Assembly: GCA_041399085.1 (NCBI GenBank)
Contig: JAWKTM010000026.1
Location: 1 to 64,000 of the forward strand
Source: JAWKTM01 sp041399085
GTDB lineage: Bacteria > Planctomycetota > Planctomycetia > Pirellulales > Pirellulaceae
Direction: 5' to 3'
DNA length: 64,000 nucleotides
Part shown: piece after piece, positions 46,611 through 56,500 of the stretch
Numbering within the stretch: the stretch's first letter is position 1
Layout: each line of letters begins with the position of its first letter
Position numbers and translations under genes: made by a program
The notes under the pieces: model-generated
What the model was told of the DNA's origin: nothing
The model's input: only the letters and a program-made list of their open reading frames with translations
Databases searched by the model: none

Positions 46611-48134
46611 ATGCCCCACTATCCGAAATTGGAACAGTTCCGCGAGCTGGCCGAAGGTCACGACATCGTGCCGGTCTATCGTCGACTGACATGCGATACG
46701 CTGACTCCCGTGACCGGATTTCACCGCATCGATTCGGGCGGCGCCGCTTGTCTGTTTGAGAGCGTCGTGGGTGGCGAAAAGGTGGGCCGCTACAGCTTTC
46801 TCGCGGCCGACCCATTTTTGGAAATGAACGCGCGAGGCAACCAGGTGGTGGTGAAGTCGGCGGCTGGCGAGGAGCGCTTTGCCTGCGACGATCCGCTGGC
46901 CGAGTTGGAACGGCGGTTGACCCGCGTGCGCATGGCACACTATCCCGAATTGCCGCCGTTCGCGGGCGGAGCCGTGGGATACGCGGGCTACGACGTGGTG
47001 CGCTATACCGAGAATTTACCTAATTCGCCCGCCGACGATCGCCACCTGCCGGATCTGTCGTTTGCCTTCTATGACCATATGATCGTGTTCGACACCGTCA
47101 GCAAGACCATGTTTGTGATCGCGCTGGCTCGCACCAGCGGCGAACAAGCGATGTCGGCCGATGCGGCTTATCAAGATGCCCGCAATCGCGTGGATCGGCT
47201 GGTCGACCTGTTGAACACGGCCGATCCGTCGCCGCCAGCGTGCAGCGACATCTCGATCGCCGGCGATCCCCAACTGAATTATGAATCGAATTTTCTACAA
47301 GAAGAGTTCGAGGACGCGGTTCGCAGTTGTGTGGAATATATTCGGGCCGGCGATATATTCCAGGTTGTGATCAGCCAACGATTGACGGTCGATGTGCATT
47401 CCGATCCGTTCGAGATCTATCGCACGCTACGGGTCGTTAATCCTAGTCCGTTTATGTTCTTCTTGCGCACGGGCGACGTGACGTTGGTGGGCAGTTCGCC
47501 CGAAATTATGTGCCGCGTCGTGGATGGCGAAGTAACCGTGCGTCCCTTGGCCGGAACGCGACGCCGTGGCCGCAATGAGGCCGAGGACCGACGTTTGGCG
47601 GACGAACTGCTGGCCGACCCCAAGGAGCGGGCCGAACATGTGATGTTGGTCGACCTCGGCCGGAATGACGTCGGCCGAGTGGCGCAATACGGAACCGTGG
47701 AGTTGTCGGATGTGATGGTGATCGAGCGTTACAGCCATGTAATGCACATCACATCGAATGTGGTTGGCAAATTGCGTGATGGCGCCAACGCGTTTGATGC
47801 CTTGCGAGCGTGCTTGCCAGCGGGCACCGTTTCTGGCGCTCCGAAGGTGCGAGCGATGGAAATCATTGACGAATTGGAACCGCATCGCCGCGGACCTTAT
47901 GCCGGGGCCGTTGGCTATATCGACTACGCGGGCAATATGGATACCTGCATCGCTCTGCGGACCATGGTGGTCAAGGATGGAAAGGTTTATGTCCAAGCGG
48001 GAGCGGGAATCGTCGCGGATAGCGATCCCACTTCCGAATATCAAGAAACGCTAAACAAAGCTCGTGGCTTGCTGAAAGCCGTGGAATTGACCGAACAACG
48101 TACTCGCGGCGACTATCCGACTAACAAGGTATGA
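46611..48134 (+). CDS. trpE: Anthranilate synthase component I
   Basis: 507 residues. Makes anthranilate from chorismate, using ammonia from a TrpG partner. Visible: PVYRRLTCDTLTPVTGFHRI, the tryptophan feedback site CLFESVVGGEKVGRYSF (serine retained), the chorismate-binding block FRQVVISQRL-like IFQVVISQRLTVDVHSDPFE, PLAGTRRRGRNEAEDRRLAD, LVDLGRNDVGRVAQYGTV, ACLPAGTVSGAPKVRAMEII and YVQAGAGIVADSDPTSEY. The distribution of residues fits TrpE rather than PabB or menaquinone MenF. No trpG is nearby. Its stop overlaps the folC start by ATGA, suggesting translational coupling. Confidence 0.95.
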   Translation: MPHYPKLEQFRELAEGHDIVPVYRRLTCDTLTPVTGFHRIDSGGAACLFESVVGGEKVGRYSFLAADPFLEMNARGNQVVVKSAAGEERFACDDPLAELERRLTRVRMAHYPELPPFAGGAVGYAGYDVVRYTENLPNSPADDRHLPDLSFAFYDHMIVFDTVSKTMFVIALARTSGEQAMSADAAYQDARNRVDRLVDLLNTADPSPPACSDISIAGDPQLNYESNFLQEEFEDAVRSCVEYIRAGDIFQVVISQRLTVDVHSDPFEIYRTLRVVNPSPFMFFLRTGDVTLVGSSPEIMCRVVDGEVTVRPLAGTRRRGRNEAEDRRLADELLADPKERAEHVMLVDLGRNDVGRVAQYGTVELSDVMVIERYSHVMHITSNVVGKLRDGANAFDALRACLPAGTVSGAPKVRAMEIIDELEPHRRGPYAGAVGYIDYAGNMDTCIALRTMVVKDGKVYVQAGAGIVADSDPTSEYQETLNKARGLLKAVELTEQRTRGDYPTNKV

Positions 48135-49618
48135 GCCACCCTGCCGCAAGTCCCGATTCCGCGCGTCCCGATTCCGCGAATGCTGAATCCGCCGTGGAGT
48201 TTCTACTCAGTCGCGTCAATTACGAACGCACGAACAAGCCGCCATATGACCCACGTTCGTTTCGCCTGGAGCGAATGCGCCGACTGCTGGCGCTGCTCGG
48301 CGATCCCCACTTCGCTTGGCCGGCAGTTCATATCGCGGGCACCAAGGGGAAAGGCTCGACGGCCACCATGATAGCCTCGGTGTTGATGAAAGCCGGTTAT
48401 CGCGTCGGCCTTTATACTTCGCCGCATCTCAATCACATCGAAGAACGGATGCAGGCCAACGGCCAGCCATGCCCGCCCGAGGCACTCGCCGGAATCGTCC
48501 ATCGCCTTCGACCGATTGTGGAGCGGATGGACCGCGAAGCCGCCTTGGATGGTCGCGCGGGCGACGGACCAACTTATTTCGAGATTACCACGGCCGCGGC
48601 GATGCAATACTTTGCCGACTTGGCGCTAGATATCGTGGTCTTGGAAGTCGGCTTGGGAGGTCGGCTCGATTCAACGAATGTCTGCAATCCCATTCTCTCT
48701 GGTATCACCAGTATCGGTTTCGACCATATGGCCCAATTGGGAAACACATTGGCTGCCATCGCTGGAGAGAAGGCGGGTATTATAAAGCCGGGCGTGGAAG
48801 TGGTGACCGGCGTTACACAGCAGGAACCGCTTGCAGTCATCATGCGGCGAGCGAATCAGCTCGGTTGCGAGCTCATACAAGCGGGACTTCATTATCGTTT
48901 TGAATACCGGGTTGATAGTTCAACGACTTGGCCGCGCGTGAGTTTCTTTGATACGAGCTCGGGCGATCGTTTGGGTGGCAATCTACCAAATGTGGACTTG
49001 CATCTGTTAGGACAACATCAAGCGGCGAACGCGGCAATGGCCATCGCAATGCTGCGAATGTTGGAGAAGAAAGGATGGCGAATCGGTGACGACGCCATTC
49101 GCGCTGGCTTGGCCGCGGCGGTGTGCCCGGCTCGCGTGGAGGTGATTCGCCGGGATCCAACGGTGATCCTCGATGTGGCTCATAATGTGAGCAGTATTCA
49201 AGCATTGGTCGAAACCATCGACCTGTCGTTTCCCGGTACCCGCCGGTCTCTCGTCTTCGGCAGCAGTCGTGATAAAGACATTCCAGGCATGCTGGAGATT
49301 TTGCTGCCCAAGTTCGATCGGATCTATTTCACACAGTATCGGTTGAATCCACGGGCGGCCGATCCCCATTGGTTGATGGAAACCGCCAAGACACTACTTG
49401 CGGCTAATTCCTCTCAAGTCGAACGCCCTTATCAACCCCAGTTGCAATTAGTCACCGATCCCATCGACGCCTATCGACAGGCCGCTGGAGAGTTGGATCG
49501 CGAGGGGCTGCTATGCGTGACTGGTTCCTTCTTCCTGGCGGCGGAACTGCGACCATGGCTACAGGCTGAAAGACAGGCCGATTCAAGCTGCCAGGTCGAG
49601 AGCATTGTGAACGTTTAG
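48131..49618 (+). CDS. folC: Folylpolyglutamate/dihydrofolate synthase
   Basis: 495 residues, slightly long for FolC. Mur-ligase-family enzyme that adds glutamates to folates, and often glutamate to dihydropteroate. Visible: ATP-binding loop HIAGTKGKGSTATMIASVL, YTSPHLNHIEERMQ, VLEVGLGGRLDSTNVC, GFDHMAQLGNTLAAIAGEKA, the C-terminal domain start PARVEVIRRDPTVILDVAHN and FGSSRDKDIPGMLEIL. The 15-residue leader repeats PDSARPDSAN. Start ATG overlaps the trpE stop. Pairing of folate and tryptophan genes through chorismate chemistry is plausible but may be chance. Confidence 0.95.
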   Translation: MSHPAASPDSARPDSANAESAVEFLLSRVNYERTNKPPYDPRSFRLERMRRLLALLGDPHFAWPAVHIAGTKGKGSTATMIASVLMKAGYRVGLYTSPHLNHIEERMQANGQPCPPEALAGIVHRLRPIVERMDREAALDGRAGDGPTYFEITTAAAMQYFADLALDIVVLEVGLGGRLDSTNVCNPILSGITSIGFDHMAQLGNTLAAIAGEKAGIIKPGVEVVTGVTQQEPLAVIMRRANQLGCELIQAGLHYRFEYRVDSSTTWPRVSFFDTSSGDRLGGNLPNVDLHLLGQHQAANAAMAIAMLRMLEKKGWRIGDDAIRAGLAAAVCPARVEVIRRDPTVILDVAHNVSSIQALVETIDLSFPGTRRSLVFGSSRDKDIPGMLEILLPKFDRIYFTQYRLNPRAADPHWLMETAKTLLAANSSQVERPYQPQLQLVTDPIDAYRQAAGELDREGLLCVTGSFFLAAELRPWLQAERQADSSCQVESIVNV

Positions 49619-49666
49619 GAATCACCCGTGGCGGATATTGGTTCAAGATACCTTCCCGATTTGTCA

Positions 49667-49727
49667 TTTAACCGCACGGCGATTAGCCTCCCACATTAGT
49701 ACGCGGGACGTTGGCCGCGCGGTTAAA
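49667..49727. terminator. 14-bp TTTAACCGC hairpin between convergent folC and DUF1501
   Basis: TTTAACCGCACGGC (49667-49680) pairs with GCCGCGCGGTTAAA (49714-49727) with one mismatch, around a 33-base loop. It lies between folC (ends 49618) and a minus-strand gene ending at 49772. Related hairpins start at 4535 and 51256. Confidence 0.65.
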
Positions 49728-49771
49728 CGAGATGCTTCCTAAACCGTCAATTTTTGGTTGCGGTGCGGCTT

Positions 49772-51174
49772 CTACGCGATCAACTGGTCGATCACTTGGC
49801 CGCCGAATTGGCTGAGCTGTTTGAAGCGGCCGCCGTGGAAGTAGGTGAGTTTATTGTCGTCCAATCCTAATAGTCGCAGAATGGTGACGTGCAGATCGCG
49901 GACGTGATGAACGCAGTCGACGGCCGTTGCGCCGGTCTCGTCCGTAGCGCCGACGGTGTGACCCGCGCGGACTCCGCCGCCGGCCATCCAGATCGTCATG
50001 GCGCTGGGATTGTGGTCGCGTCCGTAGGCGACACCGCCGCGAACACCGTTGTCGGGCGAGCGTCCGAATTCGCCGCACCATACGACCAACGTACTGTCGA
50101 GCAGACCTCGACGTTTAAGATCGGCGAGCAGCGCCGCGATTGGCTGGTCGACGCGTCGCACGAGATTCCCGTGGGCGCGTTCGATGTAGTCGTGCGAATC
50201 CCAAGTGCCGGCGTACAGTTGCACGAAGCGGACGCCCTGTTCCACCAACCGCCGAGCCAACAGGCATTTCCGGCCGAACGCATCCGTCGGCTCGCGTCCG
50301 ACGCCGTAGAGGTCCAACGTGGCGGCATCCTCGCCGTCCAATGCCAGAATCTCGGGCACTTGCATCTGCATGCGGAAGGCCAGTTCGTAGGCTTCCATTC
50401 GTGCTTGCAGCTCCGTGTGCTCCGGATGTCGATCGGCGTGTGCCTCGTTCAGATTGGCCAGCAGATCCAAGTTTTCGCGTTGATGGTCGCGTGACACGGC
50501 GGCCATCGGTTTGAGATCCAGAATCGGCGAGCCGGCCGGCCTTAGCGGAGTCCCCTGATAGTGCGCCGGCAGAAAGCCATTGCTCCAATTGGCCGCGCCG
50601 CCTTGTGGATAAGATACCTCGGGCAGCACCAGGAAACCGGGCAGATTCTGGTTCTCCGAGCCAAGCCCATAAGTGACCCACGCGCCCACGGCTGGATCGC
50701 CGCCGAAGCGGTTGCCGGTGTTCATCTGATACATGGCCGTGGGATGGTTGACCGAATCAACTTGGCAACCGCGATAGAAGCAAATGTCATCAACGCATTC
50801 GGCCAAGTGTTCCCAGTTCTCGGCGATGTCGGCGCCACACTCGCCCGCTTTGCGAAAGCGAAACGGACTTTGCACATAGTACCGCTTGCCGCTTTCCATC
50901 GCGGACTTCATCTCGCCCTGCCGCGTGAACTCACGCAGATGAAGTTCCGTCAATTTTGGTTTGGGATCGAACGTGTCGATGTGCGATGGGCCGCCTTCCA
51001 TCATCAGGAAGATGACGCTCTTAGCCTTCGCCGGAAAGGAACCCCGTCTTCGCGCACAGTGGTCCCGCGGCTCGGCTGCGAGTGTCCATCGGCCGCCAGT
51101 AGCGAACTGAACGCCACGGCGCCCAAAGCGGCATTCGCGCCATAGAGAAACTCGCGTCGAGTGGCTCGTGTCAT
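49772..51174 (-). CDS. DUF1501 protein, N-terminal frameshift
   Basis: About 467 residues from ATG 51174 (MTRATRREFLYGANAALGAV, a Tat-like leader). The frame breaks near 51035: one missing T in CCTTTCCGG restores GVPFPAKAKSVIFLMMEGGP. The downstream core is intact: SHIDTFDPKPKLTELHLREF, MYQMNTGNRFGGDPAVGAW, ENQNLPGFLVLPEVSYPQGG, GRKCLLARRLVEQGVRFVQL, VVWCGEFGRSPDNGVRGGV, GRDHNPSAMTIWMAGGGV and DLHVTILRLLGLDDNKLTYF. It is the second DUF1501 copy in the window; the other, at 22644, is only moderately similar. Here it has no close partner gene. Exported, substrate unknown. Confidence 0.9.
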
Positions 51175-51255
51175 GTCCCAAGATCCGTGGTCGGCAACAA
51201 GTTGAAGGGCGATGGTGACAAGGACTTCGTCCGAAGTAACTTCCTGATCGGTCGT

Positions 51256-51308
51256 CTAACCGCGCGGCCGGCGCGCCAATACGCGCGGCCCGATGGGCAC
51301 GCGGTTAA
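51256..51308. repeat. TAACCGCG inverted repeat at methyltransferase 3' end
   Basis: CTAACCGCG (51256-51264) faces CGCGGTTAA (51300-51308) with a GC-rich, partly self-complementary interior (GGCCGGCGCGCC ... GCGCGGCC). Same family of element as at 4535 and 49667. It lies between the DUF1501 start and the end of the minus-strand methyltransferase, so it may terminate the latter. Confidence 0.55.
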
Positions 51309-51405
51309 ACAAGGAAATTATTTTGAGACCTTCCAAACGACCATCCATTGTACGCCGGATCACGGGGCCGCGCTAGTTTTGGTCAGCGAAGTGTTGCTGC
51401 TCGCG

Positions 51406-52032
51406 TTAGCTGGCCTGCTTTCGAGCCTTGACGACGGTGAAGAGAGATTGGGGCGAAGTTTTGTAGCGATCCTCGACTCGCAGCGGCTGCGAACACACCA
51501 CGTCGTCGTAACGCAACGTGACTCGCCAACCAAGATGACGGGTCAATGGATCAAGCCACGTCATGGGCGTCGAAATCCAGGGACGCTCGCTCTTGAAGTG
51601 ATTGATAATGATGAGCGTCCCGTCCGGCTTGGCGACTCGCACCATTTCCCGCAGTAGCCGTTCGTGGTCCGGCACGACGCTGACGACGTGGAACGCCATC
51701 ACATAGTCAAACGTCCCGTCCGGAAAATCCAGCGAGAGGGCGTCGCCCACTTGCAGATTGATGTTCGTGCGACCGAGTTCCTCCAGCTTCTTGCGAGCCA
51801 GATTGAGCATTTCTTCCGACAGGTCGATGCCCGTTACGTCCGCATGCGGCGGGTAAGCCGGCAGCGACGAGCCCGTTCCGACGCCGACCTCGAGAATCTT
51901 CGCACCCGGCGCGATGTCCAACGACTTGATCGTCGACCGAATTCGCTCGCGGAAAAATCCCGCGAAGAACCACTCATAACAATGAACCAAACGATGATAA
52001 AACGTGCTGCGGTGGGATTGGATGTGAGGCAT
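51406..52032 (-). CDS. SAM-dependent methyltransferase, PmtA/UbiE-like
   Basis: 208 residues from ATG 52032 (MPHIQSHRSTFYHRLVHCYE); upstream codons have no similarity. SAM motif I is ILEVGVGTGSSLPAYPP, motif II ADVTGIDLSEEMLNLARKK, and then VGDALSLDFPDGTFDYVMAF and LLREMVRVAKPDGTLIIIN. The N-terminal YEWFFAGFFRERIRS and overall length resemble bacterial phosphatidylethanolamine N-methyltransferases (PmtA). It follows the phosphatidylserine synthase by 143 bases on the same strand, which supports a phospholipid head-group role (inference). A ubiquinone/menaquinone methylase is the main alternative. Confidence 0.82.
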   Translation of the reverse strand: MPHIQSHRSTFYHRLVHCYEWFFAGFFRERIRSTIKSLDIAPGAKILEVGVGTGSSLPAYPPHADVTGIDLSEEMLNLARKKLEELGRTNINLQVGDALSLDFPDGTFDYVMAFHVVSVVPDHERLLREMVRVAKPDGTLIIINHFKSERPWISTPMTWLDPLTRHLGWRVTLRYDDVVCSQPLRVEDRYKTSPQSLFTVVKARKQAS

Positions 52033-52175
52033 TGGAAGTCTAATCGCGTAGGAACTGGGAGTGATTCGCGGGAGGCACGGCGGTCGCAAATTTTGCCATT
52101 CGCATCTACCGCCAATCGCATGCCGGTTATTCGCGTTGGCCGATTATTCACCTCATTTAAATGACTGAACGCGAC

Positions 52176-53000
52176 TTAGGGAACGGCAGACGTCTGTTCG
52201 GGGGGAAGCGTGGCAGCCCGATTTTGCTGGCCCAAAAGCAAAGCGACAAGGACTCGGGCCGGAGCCGCAAACGCAAAACTTAGGAAGATCAGCGGCACCG
52301 CCAATTCGTGAATCGACAGAATGGCGATCAGCGCGAACAGCAACTGAACGATTCCTGGCAGCGGAGTCTTGCCTCGCAGAAGCTGATTGAACACGTGCGA
52401 ATAGCGGAGGCGCGACACCATCAGCAACGCCAACATCACGGTCAACAGCGGCACGCAACTTTGCACTGCGGAAATCAAGTGATCGATCACATCGCGAAAC
52501 GGCTCGGCGCGTTCGACCGTCGTCAAATCGAACAGCCCCGGCATGGCGATGGCTAACGAAGCGATCGTGCCGCCGGCAGCAGGGGACGGAAGACCGCGAA
52601 ACGAACTATGTCCGTCGTCGGGATGGCTTTCCACATTGAATCGAGCCAAACGCAGAATCGCGCACAGCACGTAGAACACGGCCAAGCAAACCATCATGCG
52701 GGCGGGAAAGCGATCGGTCAGCTTCAACATAATGAAAGCCGGGGCGACGCCGAAACTGACGACGTCGCAGAGGCTGTCCAGTTGCTGGCCGAAGTCACTG
52801 GCTTGATTCGTCAGTCGCGCAATGCTGCCGTCGAGCATGTCGAACAACATTGCGCCGAAGATCAACAAACCGGCGTAGAACAGCGGGTCCGGTTTATCAA
52901 ACGTGGCTTGAGTCGCCAGCATGATCGCGGTGAATCCGCATACCGCGTTGCCCAGCGTCAGCAGGGTCGGAAAAATGGCAAGCACTTGAATGCGTTTCAA
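52176..53000 (-). CDS. pssA: CDP-diacylglycerol-serine O-phosphatidyltransferase
   Basis: 274 residues, type II (membrane) enzyme. Transfers phosphatidyl from CDP-DAG to serine in the inner membrane. The CDP-alcohol phosphotransferase signature DG-x2-AR-x8-G-x3-D-x3-D is complete in LDGSIARLTNQASDFGQQLD followed by SLCD. Several TM helices are clear (FPTLLTLGNAVCGFTAIMLA, LFYAGLLIFGAMLFDMLD, MMVCLAVFYVLCAILRLARF, LLFALIAILSIHELAVPLIF). RLARFN and FRGLPSPAAGG are typical of PssA. No psd gene is adjacent. Confidence 0.93.
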   Translation of the reverse strand: MKRIQVLAIFPTLLTLGNAVCGFTAIMLATQATFDKPDPLFYAGLLIFGAMLFDMLDGSIARLTNQASDFGQQLDSLCDVVSFGVAPAFIMLKLTDRFPARMMVCLAVFYVLCAILRLARFNVESHPDDGHSSFRGLPSPAAGGTIASLAIAMPGLFDLTTVERAEPFRDVIDHLISAVQSCVPLLTVMLALLMVSRLRYSHVFNQLLRGKTPLPGIVQLLFALIAILSIHELAVPLIFLSFAFAAPARVLVALLLGQQNRAATLPPEQTSAVP

Positions 53001-53555
53001 TGCCGAGGTTCCTTTTCAGATTCGACGTCGACGTAGCGTGCGAGAATGGTCGCGTCGGCCTGGGCTGACTCATCGTCAGCAGTTGGCGAAGCGGAAGAGT
53101 AACGAGGTGCGAACATCAAAAATCGTGGGGCGTTCGGGATCGACCGTGCGACGTACCGCGATCTGCTAGCGAAAGCAGGGGCCAATCGCGATTTGCAAAT
53201 CGGATGCCGTGAATTGTGGCACGATTCGCCCTGGCGGCAAGCGGCGAAAACGCGGCGGCCTTCCGCCGATCATCGCCCAGGCAGCCAATCACCGCACTTC
53301 GGCATTTTCCCGCATCATCGCCTCCCCATCAAGCAGGCGTTCGTTGCGAAAAATTTTCACACTAAATTCAGCAGGACTTCAACTGGTGGACGGGCAAAGT
53401 GATAGGTGACCACTCTCGCGAACCTGCCACGCCCATCGAAGACTCTGGGCGTGCCACCCGCACCTGACCCGTTGCCGGGCCTGGCTCGCATGTGAAACAA
53501 TGGACAGCCGCGCACGTTGCACGCCGCAGCCGCCGACTTGACGAAAGGATTCCGC
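53001..53555. other. Divergent 555-base spacer with one hairpin repeat
   Basis: No supported gene; a 62-codon minus frame at 52997-53185 has no recognisable pattern. The hairpin CACGCCCA (53428-53435) / TGGGCGTG (53446-53453) with loop TCGAAGACTC is the only clear structure. It is flanked by GCCACC-type bases that extend the symmetry partly. The Shine-Dalgarno of the next gene (AAAGGA, 53544-53549) closes the region. Confidence 0.5.
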
Positions 53556-56500
53556 GTGATTCGCCGCCCCATGAAACACGAAGTCATCCGGGCCTCGGCC
53601 GGGACGGGCAAGACCTATCAATTGACGAACCGGTTTCTGCGGCTGCTGCGGATGGGCGAGCCGCTGGACGAAATTCTGGCCACCACGTTCACTCGAAAAG
53701 CGGCCGGCGAAATCCTGGACCGCGTGCTGCTTCGGTTGGCGGAAGCCGCGACGAACGAGAAGCATCTGGCCGAGCTCCAGTCGGCACTCGGCGACGACCG
53801 ACTCGCGCGAGCCGATTGTCTAGCGATGCTGACCGCCGCCGCTCGGAATTTGCATCGCCTGCGAGTTGGCACGCTCGACAGCTTCTTCGCACAACTGGCT
53901 GGCAGCTTTTCATTGGAGCTGGGTCTGCCGCCCGGCTGGCGCATCGTCGAGGAACACGTGGATCGGTCGCTGCGTTCGTTGGCCGTCGAAGCCGTGTTGG
54001 ACAGCGACAGTACGAGCGAGCTGATGACGCTGGTCCATTCGCTGACCAAGGGCGAAACCAGCCGCAGTTTGGAGCGAGTTGTTCGCGACACGATCGACCA
54101 ACTGTATTCGGTCTACCGCGAAAGCGACGCGGAGGCATGGCGAAAAGTGCCTCGGCCCAAGCTGCTCGGCGACGACCAACTGGGCGAAACGATCGACGCG
54201 CTGCGGGCGCTGACGTTGCCCAAGCATAAGAACTGGGAGAAGGCCCGCGCGGCCGATCTGGCGGCGATCGAATCCCAGGCTTGGGACGACTTCATCAAAG
54301 GTGGCATCGCGGGCAAAATCGCGGCGGGCGAAGAAAGCTACTGCGGCAAGCCGATCGAGCCGCCGGTGCAGGCGGTTTACGAAACGCTGTTGGAGCACGC
54401 GAAGGGCTTGATGCTTAATCGGCTGGCGGATCAAACCGAAGCGACGTTCCAGTTGCTTGACAAGTTTCACTCGCATTACCAACGCTTCAAATCCCAGTAT
54501 CGGGCGTTGCGTTTCGACGACGTGACGCAAGGCTTGGCTCGCGCCGCCGATGCCGTGCAAGTCGACAACGCCTCGTTCCGGTTGGACGCGCGCCTGCGAC
54601 ACTTGTTGCTCGACGAGTTTCAAGACACGTCACTCGCACAATGGACCGTGCTGCGGCCGTTTGCCCAGCGAATCACGGCGGCGAAGTCCGACGGTTCGTT
54701 CTTTTGCGTCGGCGACGTGAAGCAAGCGATCTACGGTTGGCGTGGCGGCGTGGCCGAGATCTTCGACGCCGTCGATAGCGAGCTGCAAGACATCGAAACC
54801 ACGCCTTTGGATACCAGTTTTCGTTCGTCGCCCGTCGTTATCGACACGGTGAATCGGATCTTTGAACATCTTCAAGATCACGAAAACCTGGGCGAGTTGG
54901 CATCGGCGGTCGTCAATTGGCAGCGGCAATTCAACCGCCATCAAACCGCGCGAGCCAAGTACAACGGCTACACCTGTCTTCAAGCGGCTCGGCGGCCGAA
55001 CGACGACGAACCGGATGACCAGAAGCAAACGACGCTGCGCTACGCAGCCGAGGAAGTCGCGCGGCTCAGCCAACTCGCTCCCGGTCATTCGATCGGCGTT
55101 TTGGTCCGACGCAACGAGGCCGTGCGGCAACTGATTTTCCATTTGCGAGACCTCGGCATCGACGCCAGCGAGGAAGGCGGCAATACGCTGCTCGATTCAG
55201 CGGCCGTCCGCGTGCTGTTGTCGCTGATTCAATTGGCCGATCATCCGGGCGATCAAGTCGCGGCTTACCACTTGGAGACCTCGCCGCTGGCAAACGATTT
55301 ACACGCGTTAGCCGCCAGACCGCGGTCGGAGGCAAGCGACGATGAATCGACCGACGAGCCGACGCCGACCCCGTCGCTGTTGCAACCGCGCGCGGCGGGA
55401 CGTGTCGCGCGGCTGATTCGCCGACAATTGATGAGCGACGGCTACGGACCAACGATCTATTACTGGTCGCGTCGTTTGGCGGACGCCTGCAACCAACGGG
55501 AACTGCGGCGGCTGGAAAAGCTGCTTGGCTTGGCCTACGCCTACGAAGCCACGGCCACCACGCGACCTCGCGATTTTCTGCGGTTTGTCGAAACGCAAAA
55601 GGTCCGCGATCCTTCGGCCGCCGATGTGCGCGTGATGACCGTGCATCAATCGAAGGGGTTGCAGTTCGACATCGTGGTTGTGACGGAGTTGGAGACGGAC
55701 GTGATCGGCCAGCGCGATCAGCTTGTCACGGGCCGGCCGAGCCGCACGAGTCCCATCGACCGCGTTTGCCGTCGGGCGAGTAAGGAAGTGCGTGCGTTGC
55801 TGCCCGAGAGTTGGCAACGGCTGTTCACCGAGGCCGATGAACTGGACATGGCCGAATCGCTGTGCGTGCTGTACGTGGCCGTCACGCGCGCGATTCATGC
55901 CTTGCATCTGATCGTCGGCCCGTCGTCCGAGACCGAGCGGTCGCTGCACAAGACGTTCGGCGGCTTGGTGCGGGCGGCGTTGACCGACGGCGAGCGGATC
56001 GAGCCACAGGCGATCGCTTTCGAACACGGCGATAAACATTGGTACGAGAATCCGGGCGTCGAGCGAACGGCGCGGCGCACGAGTTCGACGGCTCCGACGG
56101 AATCGCTAACGCCGCTGCCGGTGCGTTTGGCCGCGCCGGCCGAACGGCGGTCTCGCAATTTGGAACGCGTGAGCCCGTCGGGGTTGGAAGGCGGTTCGCG
56201 CGTGAAGCTGTCGGACGTATCGAGCGACGACGGAATCGAGCGGTCGGACTCGTTGCGGCGCGGGACGCTGATTCACGCATGGTTCGAGCAGATTTTGTGG
56301 ATCGAGGATGGATTGCCCGAGTCGGCGACGCTGAAGCAACTGGCGAACGAAGTATTGGAATCAGCGATCTCGGACGAAGATTTACAGCAACTGCTCGACG
56401 AGTTCCAAGCGTTGCTAGGCGACACGCGGATCACCGGTCGCTTGAGCCGAACCGCTTACCCGAGCCTGTCGGACGCCGAGCTGAAGGTCGAGAACGAACG

